This document shows, piece by piece, positions 1 to 10,960 of a stretch of 64,000 nucleotides of DNA; position 1 is the first letter of the stretch; each line of letters begins with the position of its first letter. A program made the position numbers and the translations under genes. Source of the stretch: Siphonodentalium dalli. Taxonomy: Eukaryota > Mollusca > Scaphopoda > Gadilida > Siphonodentaliidae. Below the pieces are notes generated by a model. It saw only the letters and a program-made list of their open reading frames with translations. It was not told the origin of the DNA and did not search any database. The stretch spans positions 8,027,710-8,091,709 of the forward strand of contig CP136062.1 in the NCBI GenBank assembly GCA_032622095.1, written 5' to 3'.

Positions 1-547
1 GTATATGCAATGTTATTCACACACATTTTTGTATTACAATCCCAACGAGGTATCGAACTCTGTAACTACCAACCGAGGTCTACCCTCTATGTTGTAGAGA
101 GAGACCAACAGGCGTCACAATCGTGTAGTGTTATCGGTCCCTTTACAAGAAACCACGACCATGTAACAGTACTTGTCCCACAAATAATTATACAGCAGCA
201 GACACTGCACTATCATTATGAGGTAAATTCATAACCCGCCAATTTTCCATGTAAGGGGTGGCATACATAAGTAGTACAGCATCCTTGTGTGTACCATACT
301 TACGAGCTAAATTCAAAACAACACACTTTTTATCATATAAGGGGCGACGTGGCATACAGAGGTATCTGCTTTTAATGAACAATTTACTGATAGAGGTAAA
401 TTTGTGAATACAGAGTTTGTGAGCTCTGCAGTGTATGGGATGTGAATTGGTCTTCAACAACCTTGTCACTCGGCTTTATAATTCCGCTTCTCGTCCGGTA
501 AAAATACACCGAATATAGGCAGAACCTATATTTAACATAACAATTCT
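1..547. other. No supported gene; unique-looking sequence
   Basis: AT-rich sequence with only short open frames and no recognisable protein, RNA gene or repeat. A weak tRNA B-box-like motif on the minus strand near 52-61 was considered and not accepted. Confidence 0.5.
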
Positions 548-865
548 GGATTAAAACAGTCACTGGGCATATCAATTTAGCAATATTGTGATAACGTGTT
601 ATATTTCTGTCAAATCAAGGGGTCCCCTCTGTGCCAATTGGATTAAAACAGTCACTGGGCATAAACATTCTGCAAATATTGTGATAACATCCCATGTTTC
701 GGCCAAATTAAGGGCCCCCACTGTTCAAATTGGATTAAAACAGTCGTTGGGCATATAAATTTAGCAATATTGTAACAACATGCCATGTTTCTGTACAATT
801 AAGGGATCACATGTGTGCCAATTGGATTAAAACTTTCACTAAACATAAACATAAACTCTAAACAA
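548..865. repeat. 92-bp tandem repeat, about 3.4 copies
   Basis: The phrase GGATTAAAACAGTCACTGGG, with variants, starts at 548, 640, 732 and 824, which is an exact 92-bp period. Between these starts the units share 'aatattgtgataacat', 'catgtttctgt' and 'aagggrtcc' phrases. The last unit is truncated. Units differ by point changes, so this is an old, diverged array. There is no coding potential. Confidence 0.85.
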
Positions 866-1067
866 AAAATGATATTAGAGTCAATAGAGTGTTCACCCTT
901 ATGTCATGTGTGAATATTTTGACCAGTGCACACTTAGAAATAACAAGCCATATAGGTACTAGGGTAGTGCCAATATGTCTGTTAGTACCAGAGCAACAGG
1001 TATCGAGAATAATTTGGTTCTATATATTGATATAATACCACTCATGTTGGTACTATCCACTCTCGAA

Positions 1068-1194
1068 TCCTAAATGTTACCCACGTGACGGCATCACGTG
1101 ATAATTTATTTGGTACTAGGCGATCTTGGAACCCAAGTGTTACCCACGTGATGGCATCACGTGATAATTCATTTGGTACTAGCCGATCTCGATA
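1068..1194. repeat. 63-bp tandem duplication with paired CACGTG boxes
   Basis: Two units in direct repeat (first from about 1068, second to about 1194) share 'gttacccacgtga.ggcat' and 'tttggtactag.cgatct'. Each unit has two CACGTG hexamers 13 bp apart start to start (1082, 1095, 1145, 1158). The second hexamer of each pair sits in the perfect palindrome ATCACGTGAT. CACGTG is the core site of bHLH-zip factors, but any regulatory role is an inference because no gene is recognisable nearby. Confidence 0.8.
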
Positions 1195-2813
1195 AAATGG
1201 CGGCGTCCAGCCACTTCAAGTTGTGGCGATTGAGATTTTATTTTACAGTATATAAACAAACAAACATCAGGCTTAAACATTTTATGTTGGAATCGATCTC
1301 GGACTCGACTTACATGCTGTAGCATATGCCGGTTTAGGTACGTTGTTCGCTCGCTGGGTGGATTTAAGATTAGGGAAGTAACTTCTCTGAAATTCATCAA
1401 CATATTTTTTGTGTGTGTGAAATTGGACCTAACTGGCTTCTCAATAACCTGGAATATTGTCAGCACTGTGTGGATTATGGTTGTACATGGACGGGACAAG
1501 ATGATATATAACCTCCGAAAAAATAACGGGCGTTAACATTATTGAAAGCAGCAATTTTCGGTGAACTGAGACAGACCAAGTTCAAAAGTCATTGAGTGCA
1601 GTGGGGTTACATGTTGCATGCACAACAGTATTATGAATTACAAAAGACAGATACTTAAGTTTCACATCATTATAAACCGCCCAATTAACTCACAAGAGTC
1701 AACCACTGGTGACTATGATTACGAAACATCCAATTCTGTAGAAATTAGTCAGAGTTATTACGTCACAGATAAGTCATGACTCATGAGTCAGTAACAAGTT
1801 TGATGGCTACAACGTACAAGTACCTGTGCAAAGGACGATGGATCATATTCTTCAATTTTCATCGAAACGTGATTTGAGAAGCATGTCGCCATGACATGTC
1901 GCTCAGTTACGGAGTCTGCTATTCTTTTTGATCGAAACGCCTGTGATGCTGTGATTTTGTTCTGATATATGGAATGGTGGATAATCTCGGAGATACGGAT
2001 CCAATTCTGGGACACACGTTATCACTGAATCAATCGCAAGCTTTTAGTAACGTACTACAGCTGTGCTCTAATTAATCACCCCCTTTAACAAGGTTGTAGG
2101 GTGTTAATGACACTGGTTACACCATACCGCCGTTCAACCATGGTTAAGTGGTTGATATGTGGAAACCGCAGATAATCTTTATACAGTCTTATTAATAATA
2201 TTTTGCGACCACTTTGCTCCGCACTAATTTTTCACATGGACACCTTGTAAACACCCATTCCACCTTTTCATCAGTGCCATGCACCATATTAACTATACAC
2301 AAAACAATATTTCAATTAATAATTTGTTTACGGTTTAATTAACATTAAAGGTTGGTCACTGACCGACATTCACAACTACTGGTAATATCGGTGGCCAGCA
2401 ATGTCGTTAGGGGGGTGGGTCAATTAGAGCTTAGCTGTATACATACATGAACATGTAGACCATTCCAATGTTCAGATGCTTCATGTTCTTATCAAAACAT
2501 GTCTGGCTACATGAGTGGTTATCATTCTGAGCGATTCGGCCATTTCCGCTTTGCTAGGAAATAACCTCATCCATAACTGGAAACCACATTAGCGAAATTC
2601 TACATTATATGGCTCTGGTGATCAGGCAATGCCATTGACTTGTTGACGCATAGGTGCGAATGGAGAATAATTTATTAACTATGGCTTTACCAAACTTTAT
2701 CATATATTAAATACATTAAACTCTCTTTGTGTTACATGTATCTTAGTATTTGTTCATTTACTGATACAGCGCATTGGAAGTGTACGATAAGCAAAACACT
2801 GAACACCGTGGCA
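1195..2813. other. No supported feature; unique-looking sequence
   Basis: No gene, RNA gene or clear repeat could be supported. The open frames are short and do not resemble known families. Confidence 0.5.
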
Positions 2814-2820
2814 ATTTTTT

Positions 2821-2858
2821 CACCCACTGACCGACGCGCGAAGCGCGTCCAGTGGGTG
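2821..2858. repeat. Strong hairpin at the left end of family X
   Basis: CACCCACTG (2821-2829) pairs with CAGTGGGTG (2850-2858). GACGCGC (2833-2839) pairs with GCGCGTC (2843-2849) around a GAA loop, with a 3-base ACC bulge. The same structure occurs at 28757-28794 with one compensatory pair change. GC-rich terminal hairpins occur in rolling-circle transposons, but the usual CTRR end is not seen. Confidence 0.85.
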
Positions 2859-3658
2859 TCTATAATCGTAGGACTCATGCGTTTCTGCTGAATTGAACTA
2901 GTGCCTATGCGTTTCTGCTGAGCTGCACTGACGTTTGATCGCAAAATAAAATTATAATCACTATCAAAGCACATCTTTGGATAACACCGCCATAAACAGT
3001 GACATATTATGATGTTGAGCTCGTATCATCAATAAAATTAGAGTTATAACTTATAAAACTAAGAATTACTGCTAAATTATTTCTACCAATTGAGTTACTA
3101 GATTCAGGTTGAGCTGGAACTTGAGAACTTTTTAATTTCAACCAATTGAAATGTCGTTGAGAGTGGAAAGGGTTAAGGTTGGGAAGCAACGCAAATGACG
3201 TCATTGTAAACAAGGCGCCTTAAAATCAAATCGAACGCATGTACATGTCTCACTTCGTCTCGGAAGCTGATTTAAATTCATTCATTTTGACTGTTTCTGT
3301 GTCCTAAGATATTAACAACTTGCGAGATATCTTTGAATGTGCTTAGGGAGGATTGTTTTGATATCTAATTTATTGGATTTACCTCCCAAATAGGTGAGTT
3401 TCAGGCCTGCATTTGTTCAGTGTGTTGTCAATCTGATTCTGACAGTGACAGCGCTCGTCTGCAACTGGCTGAATTCGCATGTTTGAAGCAAACGTTTTAA
3501 CCACTAAAATTCTCTCAAAATGCACCATAATCTGTCAAATTCTCTCAATAATTCTATCTAAATACATCTTAGCTTTTGTTAGGATCAGATATAACCGTCG
3601 AGAAAGCGATATTTTGACCAAAACGACACTTGGGGAAAATGATTGTTAAATTTGTTTA

Positions 3659-4073
3659 CGCTGGTTTACGCTGGATTTTTATCATCGAAAAAAATCAATT
3701 TCTTCCATCTAAAAGATAATTACGTGCTGAACCCTGCCGTTTTAGGAATATATAAGTATTCCACTTAGAAACAACGACTCTCAGCTTAAAATTTTGAAAA
3801 ATAACAGTTTTATCGACATAAATAGATTTGAATGGGACAATCCCATGTGTAAAATTTATCATCGTAAAAATTTCATTTCTTCCATCTAAAACATAATTAC
3901 GTAATGGACCCTGGCATTTTAGGAATATATAAGTATTCCACGCAGAGATACCAAGTATCAGCTTAAAATTTTGACAAATAAGAGTTTTATGGACATAAAT
4001 CGTTTTGAATGGCAAATCCTATATTAAAATTTATCATCGTAAAAAATTTCTTTCTGCCATCTAGAACATAATT
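3659..4073. repeat. 176-bp tandem units of family X, interrupted third unit
   Basis: The anchor 'atcatcg' with a following A-run starts at 3681, 3858 and 4033. Units carry 'ttcttccatctaaaacataa', 'ttttaggaatatataagt', and 'cagcttaaaattttgaaaaa'. The third unit stops at 'cataatt' (4073) and resumes at 6022, so it is split by an insertion. The minus-strand reading frame across the units is a by-product of the repeat. Confidence 0.85.
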
Positions 4074-6021
4074 CACGCTACTGCCCAGCGGCGATAACCA
4101 CGCCTGCGATAAATTGCCAGACTGAATTATAGCAGGTTAGACATCACACGCCGATATGTCTGACAACAAGGAACGACGTGTTTCAAATTTGGTGGACTTA
4201 CCACCAGAATTCGCTGGATTTTTCTTCAATTCGACTTGTACTTCATTGAAATCGCGACAACAAGAATACAATTACTTTAGTTTCAATGTTTATTTGCGAC
4301 GACAAGCGCTTTATAGGGGCAAATTACCACCGAAGCATGATGAAAAATGAACCTGCACATGGGCGTCGATTTTGAGATAAATTGTTCGATAATTTCGGAT
4401 ATTCACTGTTCTTGTCAAGCTGGATATGTAACACATAATAAATATTTAATGTTATTATAATATATCTCTTCACAATAGACACACGATCTATCAATTTATC
4501 GATGGTGTACCATACAATTTCGATAAAAATTAGAGGACTTGTATGTTTTCATCCGTTGTAGTCAGTTTTTTGCACTTTTTCGAAGATGCACCATACTGGT
4601 ATCAAAAAGTGTTCCATGTCATAATTGATTGTTTTTTTTCTGGGTAACTGATTGTTTTTTTCTGGATAATGATACATATTCTAATAGATGGGCAATATTG
4701 GATCCTATACTGGACTTATGAACGTATTGATCATATATGGAGATGGTTTTGTCATCGACCGCCTTCAACCTCTTTGACTAAACTATCTATCTATACGTAC
4801 GTAGCAGCCCACCATCATTCCCGATACACCAAAGCATCTGATATTTGTTTTTTGCTTTATTAACTCATTAGTCACTAATTTAGAATTTGAAAATACCAGG
4901 CCTTTACAGAAAGTGGGGGCAATTCCATAGACATAGGTTCCAATACATACGGCATAATTATATTGCTATATCGTGTTTATATATGTCCTAGAATAATATA
5001 GGGACTGTTTGCCGTGTGTACGGAGCCTCTGCGTGTTGTAACTTGTAATAATTTTCAATTTTCAAATGACGTAGAGCAGACCACCCTATTACAAAGAAGG
5101 GCGTTATGGAACAGCATCTGTACAATATATAATAATCCTTTTATATCAGACAAAAAGAACGCCCTTATCCATGCCACGTGGGTGTGTACTAGTATGGGCT
5201 ATGCAAAAACGTGACTTATATATCTGAGGAATTAATAAAGACATTTAAATTTAAAAACAAATGTTATAATAACAATTAATAATCTTCATAATTGATCATA
5301 ATTGACACATTGCGCATACAGAACAAACATGTTTCAGTATATTGAGAAATTATTTTTCATATCACAGTTCCCTATTATTCCATTGGTCTGTCATAATGTT
5401 TGTGTATGTAAGTCCACGTATAAATGCCATGAATACCATTTATTCACAAAATATACCAATAAATGTTGTATAATGTACCAAATCTAACCATCACAAATCC
5501 GAAAGCTATCAGGGAGAGGCGCCCTAATCAGCCTGTATTAATCGATAACAGGTGAATTTAACAGGTGCTGTCATATACTTTGGCCATTGTAGTGTCCCTC
5601 TTTCCCCAAACAAATCATCCCTTGGAGATTACAACACTATGTGGTCCATTATCTCAAATGTGTATATAGTCTGATTTGATAGTTTTAATATAATAAGCTT
5701 ATCTATAGCACTTCCTAATCCCCTCATCGTATTTCCAGTTGTCACTTCTCTATCTCAGCGTGACATTTCCAACGTTCATAATTTACTAATCCAAAAAGCC
5801 CACAGGGCGAAGCTTTCGCATTCTGTTACTGTTATATTATAATATTGTGTCAACTAACATGAAACCAATACTCTTTTATACAAAACAAAATCAAAGCGAC
5901 ATAAAGTAAGCTGATAAAATGAGTTGTTTTTGTCTAACCGCCTGTTCGCAGAAGCGACTATTGCTCCAGGCTGTATAATGCAATTATCTCATTGGCTCAC
6001 ACAGCTAATTGCGGTAGGGGC
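4074..6021. mobile_element. 1948-bp insertion splitting a family X unit
   Basis: Copy B continues uninterrupted through 'cataattacgtgct', whereas copy A breaks after AATT at 4070-4073 and resumes with AATT at 6022-6025. This suggests a 4-bp target duplication. The insert begins CACGCTACTGCCC and ends GCGGTAGGGGC. The reverse complement of the end (GCCCCTACCGC) is only loosely similar to the start, so terminal inverted repeats are weak. The interior holds only short open frames (4156-4350, 5014-5214 and others), none recognisable. It may be a non-autonomous DNA transposon or a filler insertion. Confidence 0.6.
4156..4350 (+). CDS. Unassigned 64-codon open frame inside the insertion
   Basis: The frame starts MSDNKERRVSNLVDLPPEF and ends in a lysine/proline-rich tail before a TGA stop. 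It is hydrophilic apart from a short FFF stretch near residue 22, with no signal peptide or membrane span. The amino-acid composition is less biased than that of neighbouring frames, which is the only reason to list it. I recognise no family. It could be a remnant exon carried by the insertion or a chance frame. Confidence 0.15.
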   Translation: MSDNKERRVSNLVDLPPEFAGFFFNSTCTSLKSRQQEYNYFSFNVYLRRQALYRGKLPPKHDEK

Positions 6022-6165
6022 AATTACGTGCTGGAACCTGTCGTTTTAGGAATATATAAGTATTTCACGCAGTCGCACCAAGTCTCAGCTTAAAATTTTG
6101 AAAAATAAGAGTTTTATGGACATAAATATATTTGAATGGGAAATCCTGTGTTAAATAAATTTTAG
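6022..6165. repeat. Remainder of the third 176-bp family X unit
   Basis: Sequence from 'aattacgtgctgg' through 'ttttaggaatatataagt' and 'aataagagttttatgg' continues the unit left unfinished at 4073. It then runs into 'gccatgcgaatgttttctg', exactly as copy B does at 29985-30005. Confidence 0.8.
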
Positions 6166-6344
6166 GGCCATGCGAATGTTTTCTGATGTGCTCCATATTG
6201 GACACCAGGGAACATGTTTGACAATTTCTACCTGATAATTGTGCGACAGTACAGTCGCATCACTGTTTACATCAACATTGGTCACTATCACTCGACAAAT
6301 TTATTTCGGTCTATTTATTTCGGTCTATCGTATCAACCCCTATC

Positions 6345-6366
6345 TTACTTACTTACTTACTTACTT
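6345..6366. repeat. (TTAC)n microsatellite, LINE 3' tail
   Basis: About five and a half TTAC copies lie next to the target-duplication motif. Their position and strand fit the 3' tail of the minus-strand LINE fragment. Confidence 0.85.
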
Positions 6367-6468
6367 CTTCTTCTCTACACCCGTGTACGAGCAACCTCAA
6401 TATGAGTATTAAAATAATCATCACCTTCCAATTTAGTGAGTTTATATACAGTAGTTGATCTAAAAATA

Positions 6469-6810
6469 CTAATTGACATTTTGTTGCTGTGTATATGACT
6501 GGGAACTGAGTTGTAGTTTCATAGAATTATTCTGCTCTTTCATAAGTAACAGCTTATTGTACCTCTCAATATGTAGCGCATAGCATAACCTGGAAGTATG
6601 GAACTGCAGCTGGGTGATGTCTTTGGAGTTATGAATATCTTCAGATAGATTGGACACATCTAGTATGACATCCATCTTGGAGTCTTCAGACAAGTCGGTG
6701 TTGTTGACAGCAAGACACTCCCTCAATTCGTCCTCAATCTGTGGTAAAGTTCGATTTCTGACTTCATTCAGGGCTGGACATCTTATCAGAAAGTGCTGTC
6801 TGTTTTCATC
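6469..6810 (-). pseudogene. LINE ORF2 reverse transcriptase, C-terminal tail
   Basis: The minus-strand frame carries DENRQHFLIRCPALNEVRN at its start. This matches the conserved E..xHFLxxCPxxxxxR zinc-knuckle-like tail that follows the reverse transcriptase domain in CR1/L2/Jockey-type LINE proteins. About 113 residues remain, through FHTSRLCYALHIERYNKLL to a natural stop at 6469-6471. The endonuclease and reverse-transcriptase catalytic domains (including the FADD box) are absent, so the copy cannot encode a working enzyme. The in-frame codons upstream of 6810 (to 6891) belong to the flanking repeat, not to the LINE. The clade cannot be fixed from this fragment. Confidence 0.75.
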
Positions 6811-7701
6811 TATCGTATTAACTGCATATCCAATTATCCACATGTAACCAACCCAACCTCTAATCCTGGTCCAATTTATTACTTTTTTCATCGGTATAGT
6901 CGAGTTATGTACATATTGTTATCATGTGATCAATACTTATGTGTATTGTATTACGTGTACTATGTCATATACGTATATCAATTGCTATTCCTTTCTATAT
7001 AATTCTGGTGCCATCTATAGAGATAGAGATAATTTCAGACCCCCCTTAAATTTTGTACAATTGTCGCTACAGTACAGTCGCGATGCATTACATGGCAACA
7101 TTGATCGCTATTGCTCTACTAATTTATGTCAGTTCATCGTATGAACTCCTTTTACTCCATATAACCAACCCAACATCTAATCCCAGCCCAAATTATTATT
7201 TTTCTTTTCATCGGTATAGTTGTGTTAGATACATATTTTATAATTTGATTCTAATTTGCATTGTACCACTATAGAAGTCGATAAATAACTATTCTGGCAC
7301 TATATAGAGATAACTACTAGTAAGTTTCTGACACCCCCTCTATTGTATAGCCTTGTCGCAACAATAGAGTTGAGATGCATAATATATCAACATTGGTCAT
7401 TATCGCTCTTCAAATCTATATCGGTATCAACCCATATTTCCCCGTATCGCCCACCCCTCCCCAAGTTTTTCATTTGTATTATAGACTCGTTACATATACA
7501 TTTTATCATTTGATACTGATTTGTATTCTGTATTTCTCTTCTGTTCAACAATGCCAAAATCATAACGGTGCAATGCCTTGTAACTTTTGATTCAACATGC
7601 CGAGTTCCGCTGCAGACGATTACAAATTGACAACATTTCGAAATGTAAACAGGCTTCAAACTCACCAAAAAACAAAGGTCCCAAGTCAAGGTCCAAAATC
7701 C

Positions 7702-7872
7702 CCAACACACTGATGTGAGGTATAATGATAACTCCATCTAAATAACCAATATAAGGATGTGAGGATTAATGATAACCCCATCCACATAACCAATATAAGG
7801 ATGTGAGGTTTAATGATAACCCCATCCGCATAACCAGTATAAGGATGTGAGGTTAATTATAACTCCATCCAC
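7702..7872. repeat. 44-bp tandem repeat, about four copies
   Basis: Units with 'ccaatataaggatgtgagg', 'taatgataac' and 'ccatccacataa' start near 7702, 7746, 7790 and 7834, with a short last unit. In copy B of family X the same array is present, but each unit carries an inserted stem-loop element (30640-31190). Confidence 0.85.
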
Positions 7873-8214
7873 ATAACTAATAAATATGTCTGAAAATTAA
7901 ACAAAAAAATTAAATTCCATGATGGCGTCCAATATGGACTACCCGGTACCTAATTCTGCTCCAAAACATGTATTTTGAATATATGGATGTTTATGGGGAG
8001 AAACCGATTATTTCAATGGTATTTTAATTCACTTGGGGCCAAAACCCGACCTACATGTACGGGATCGCGTTTTGCGCACGACTGTATCTTCAGCATATGT
8101 GCATCTTTAATAAGCCAACAATTGGAATCCCAACAGAGAAGATTGGCGTGGGTCCCTTGCGCATAGACATCATTGATGATCTCTATGGGAATCAAAATTG
8201 ACATTTAATAGACA

Positions 8215-8660
8215 ATTTCGATTAACCGCAATAACTTAAGGAATCTCTAATTGCGCTTAAGCCCAACGAGAATGCAATAAGACATTCCTTATTACGCTTA
8301 ATCGCAATTACTTCCCATTGCACTTAAACACAATTAATATCTCTCTCAATAGATCACCCTTCTGCAAATAGTAGAATAATCCCGTATTTGTTCCACCCAT
8401 TGTGCCATGGAGATGGACTACACCACCTGAATTATAAGGAGTTTATGTACTATATATAATATATTATTCCTTATTAAGAGATTCATTATTGGGCTTTATC
8501 AGCGCAATTTGAATATTCTTCATTGGGCTTAAGCGCAATTAAATATTCCCTTATTGCGCTTAATCACAATAGAGATTCCCTTATTCCCTTATTGAGCTTA
8601 TAAGCGCAATAAGGAATATCCCTTATTGTGATTAAACACAGTTAGCTCTTCTTGCGCTTA
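8215..8660. repeat. Cluster of inverted TTGCGCTTAA motifs (family X)
   Basis: The motif TTGCGCTTAA and its complement TTAAGCGCAA recur many times, with 'attccttatt' spacers, giving numerous potential stems such as ATTGAGCTTATAAGCGCAAT. The same cluster is conserved in copy B at 31540-31975. No open frame spans it. Confidence 0.75.
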
Positions 8661-8992
8661 ATGAAGAAAAAAAGTTATAATTGTATTGTAACTATTGGTT
8701 TGTCCTTTAATATTTCCATACATCATGCCCACATATATTATAACAGAATAGTACTATTATTATTAATAGTGCTCGTAGTAGTTAATACCACCTTACCGTC
8801 AATATTCTAGCATGGTTAGTTTCAAAATCACAACGTTAATTGTTATTACTATGTGTGTGTAGTGTATATGTACATCAGTCATCAATTGAGAAACTTAAGC
8901 ACAGCCTGGTTGAATATCAACCATATATGGTGGGTTATTCTCACATTCAAGCTGTTGGTGTCATTCATGTTATTTTGCAATGCGAAGTTGTA

Positions 8993-9005
8993 GACCCCCC
9001 CCCCC
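8993..9005. repeat. Poly-C tract in family X
   Basis: A homopolymer of about 11-13 C lies near the right end of family X. It is matched by a slightly different C-run at 32779-32791 in copy B. Length is prone to assembly error. Confidence 0.7.
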
Positions 9006-9159
9006 AATAGCTAATCAATACCACTCAGGACAGTGGGTGTTTTTCCTCTATTAATTGAATTTCTTGTTTGGGAGAGTGATAATAATTATGGTAACCCATT
9101 CAACATCTCCTTGTAGCGAGGACTAGTGAGCGCTATAGCGGTATTTTTCAAACAACATG

Positions 9160-10960
9160 GTGTCAGTTTTAATTAACCAAAGTTAATGGTCTCCCCATTT
9201 TTGAGTATTTTGATTATCGCACACTATTTACAAAGGTTTGGGAGTTATCGCAAAGATTTGCTCCCCTGGCTGTGAATGACCGATCAGTCTATATTAGCAT
9301 GTCCGGGCAATTATAGATTGATAGGTTGTTCACTCAGACCTGTTTAAGATGTCTGATTTATAATGTTCACAGAAGCCCATTATCGGCAAAATGCCTTTGA
9401 GACAAATCTCAAACATCTTTGCGATAAATCGCAAAATATAATCACCCAGTACGTAGTCTGAGAGTTATCGTAAAGATGTTTGAGATTTATCGTTAAGGTT
9501 TGTGTGTTATCGCAAAGGTGTTTGTGATTTATTGCAAAGGTTTGCTCCCTCATCACTCATGCATCTGGCTGTGAATGACTGATCGGTCTACTTTAGTCCG
9601 ACCGGGCATAGATTGATAGGTTGTTCACTCATACCTGATTAAGATGTCTGATTTATAATATTCACAGAAGCCCATTAGTGCCAAAAAACCTTTGCGACAA
9701 ATCTCAAACATCTTTGCGATAAATCAAAAAAATTATTCACAGAGTACGTAGTCTGAGATTTATCGTAAAGATGTTTGAGATTTATCGTAATGGTTTGCGT
9801 GTTATCGCGAAGGTGTTTGTGATTTTTCGCAAAGTTTTGCTCCTCTCACCATTCTTGCATCTGGCTGTGCATGACTGATCGGTCTATTTTAGCCCGACCG
9901 TTCAATTATAAATTGATAGGTTGTTCACGGAGACCTGTTTAAGATGGCTGATTTATAATGTTTACACACAAATTAAGAAATTTTTAGCACAAAAAAAGTT
10001 TGCCACAAATTTCAAACATGTTTGAGATAAATCGCAAAATATAATCACCAAGTACGCAGTCTGAGAGTCATCGTAAAGTTGTTTGAGATTGATCGTAAAG
10101 GTGTGCGAGTTATCGCAAAAGTGTTTGTAATTTTTCGCAAAGTTGTTTTGTGATTTATCGCGAAGGTTTGCTCGCCTTATCCCACATGCATGCTGGCTGT
10201 CAAAGAACGATCGGTCTATTTTAGCCCAGCCATGCTATTATAGATCGATTGGTGGTTTACCCAGACCTGTTGAATATGTCGGATTATATTTATATTTATA
10301 CGGTCCAAGCCAATGCATGAAAATATATCTGCGATAAATCACAAACCATTGCGATTAATCGCAAACCTTTTGTAATCAATCGAAAACCTTTACACTAAAT
10401 CGCATATACCGGTACTTATTGCAAAGTTGTTTGCGATTCGCAAAGGTTTGCGATTTATCGCAAGGTAGTTTTTTATTTATCGGCCTATTCATGATCGATT
10501 GGTGTTTCATCCAGACCTGTTTCAAGATGTTTGATTTATAATGTTTACTTTAATATTATTGCACACAAATTAAGAAATCCAGACCAATTTTACTCCACAT
10601 GCAGGGAACAGTTCATGAGAATCCTGAAATCGAGATATTAAACTTTAAATTAAGTACAAAATCACGATCAAGGTTCTATACTAATAAAAGTAATGCATGT
10701 ATAACTCGGATTATCTCAATATCAATATGCAATGGAGTCCATGTGGTATTGTACTTTATTCAATGTTTAAACGCCATAGCATCATTTGTATTCTAACATG
10801 CCACATTGTTAAATTTACTATCGGCCATGTTTCGTAATTTCGAGTGCTTGGTATCTGGGCAGGTTCTCCGCTTAGTACCTACGGTATATGTTTGGTATAT
10901 GCTGGGTACTATGCATAGTACCTAAATACTTCAGAGTACCTGTCTTTATATTCGGTACTT
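9160..10960. repeat. Composite dispersed repeat, family Y, first copy
   Basis: Four or five diverged units of about 280-340 bp share 'gagttatcgtaaagatgttt', 'gagatttatcgcaaaggttt', 'catctggctgtgaatgacc', 'gatcggtctattttagccc' and 'cccagacctgtttaagatgt'. Opposite-strand versions (acctttgcgacaaatctcaa) create long potential stems. A 3' segment with 'cacgatcaaggttctatact' and 'cacattgttaaatttact' follows from about 10540. The whole block matches 22880-24984. No coding capacity is seen. Confidence 0.75.
10905..10922. repeat. Perfect 18-bp palindrome in family Y
   Basis: GGTACTATGCATAGTACC reads the same on both strands and sits among several 'agtacct' phrases. The same palindrome is at 24933-24950. 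Confidence 0.85.

Larger units (their letters stand above)
6338..6810 (-). mobile_element. 5'-truncated non-LTR (LINE) retrotransposon fragment
   Basis: This is a minus-strand insertion. Its 3' end is at the low coordinates, where a (TTAC)n run at 6345-6366 reads as an (AAGT)n tail on the element strand. Short microsatellite tails of this type are usual for CR1/L2-like LINEs. Coding homology begins exactly at 6810. The motif TATCGTATCAAC (6326-6337) recurs as TATCGTATTAAC (6811-6822) and is present once in family X copy B, which supports a target-site duplication of about 12 bp. The 5' end is truncated, as is common after target-primed reverse transcription. Confidence 0.75.
6166..7600. repeat. 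About 300-bp tandem units of family X (copy A)
   Basis: Roughly three diverged units share 'gacagtacagtcgc', 'caacattggtca', 'cggtctatcgtatcaaccc', 'aaccaacccaacctctaatc', 'catcggtatagt' and 'ctatttagagataa'-like phrases. The LINE fragment 6338-6810 lies inside the first unit. Copy B carries only about 1.6 units (30000-30480). Confidence 0.7.
2814..9068. repeat. Composite dispersed repeat, family X, copy A
   Basis: The block matches 28751-32854 in the same order and orientation. The shared order is: left hairpin, 'gttgagctcgtat' segment, three 176-bp tandem units, 300-bp tandem units, 44-bp units, a TTGCGCTTAA-rich stretch, a poly-C tract, and the end phrase 'ttgaatttcttgtt'. Homology stops abruptly at about 2814 and 9068. 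Copy A differs from copy B by a 1.95-kb insertion at 4074, a LINE fragment at 6338, extra 300-bp units, and an unrelated stretch at about 3180-3658. No protein-coding capacity belonging to the family is visible. A non-autonomous mobile element is likely, but its class is not resolved. Confidence 0.75.

Noticed and set aside
10-130. Possible minus-strand tRNA or SINE head with GTTCGATACC B-box motif near 52-61
   Set aside because: No acceptable A box at tRNA spacing, no cloverleaf pairing and no tail or target duplication were seen.
3695-4015. 106-codon minus-strand frame with an internal duplicated sequence
   Set aside because: The duplication is the 176-bp tandem unit, and the frame is interrupted in other units.
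2821-9055. CACCCACTG at the left and CAGTGGGTG near the right of family X read as simple terminal inverted repeats
   Set aside because: Homology between the two X copies continues past the right motif to 'ttgaatttcttgtt', and the left motif is already paired within its own hairpin, so they are not clean transposon termini.
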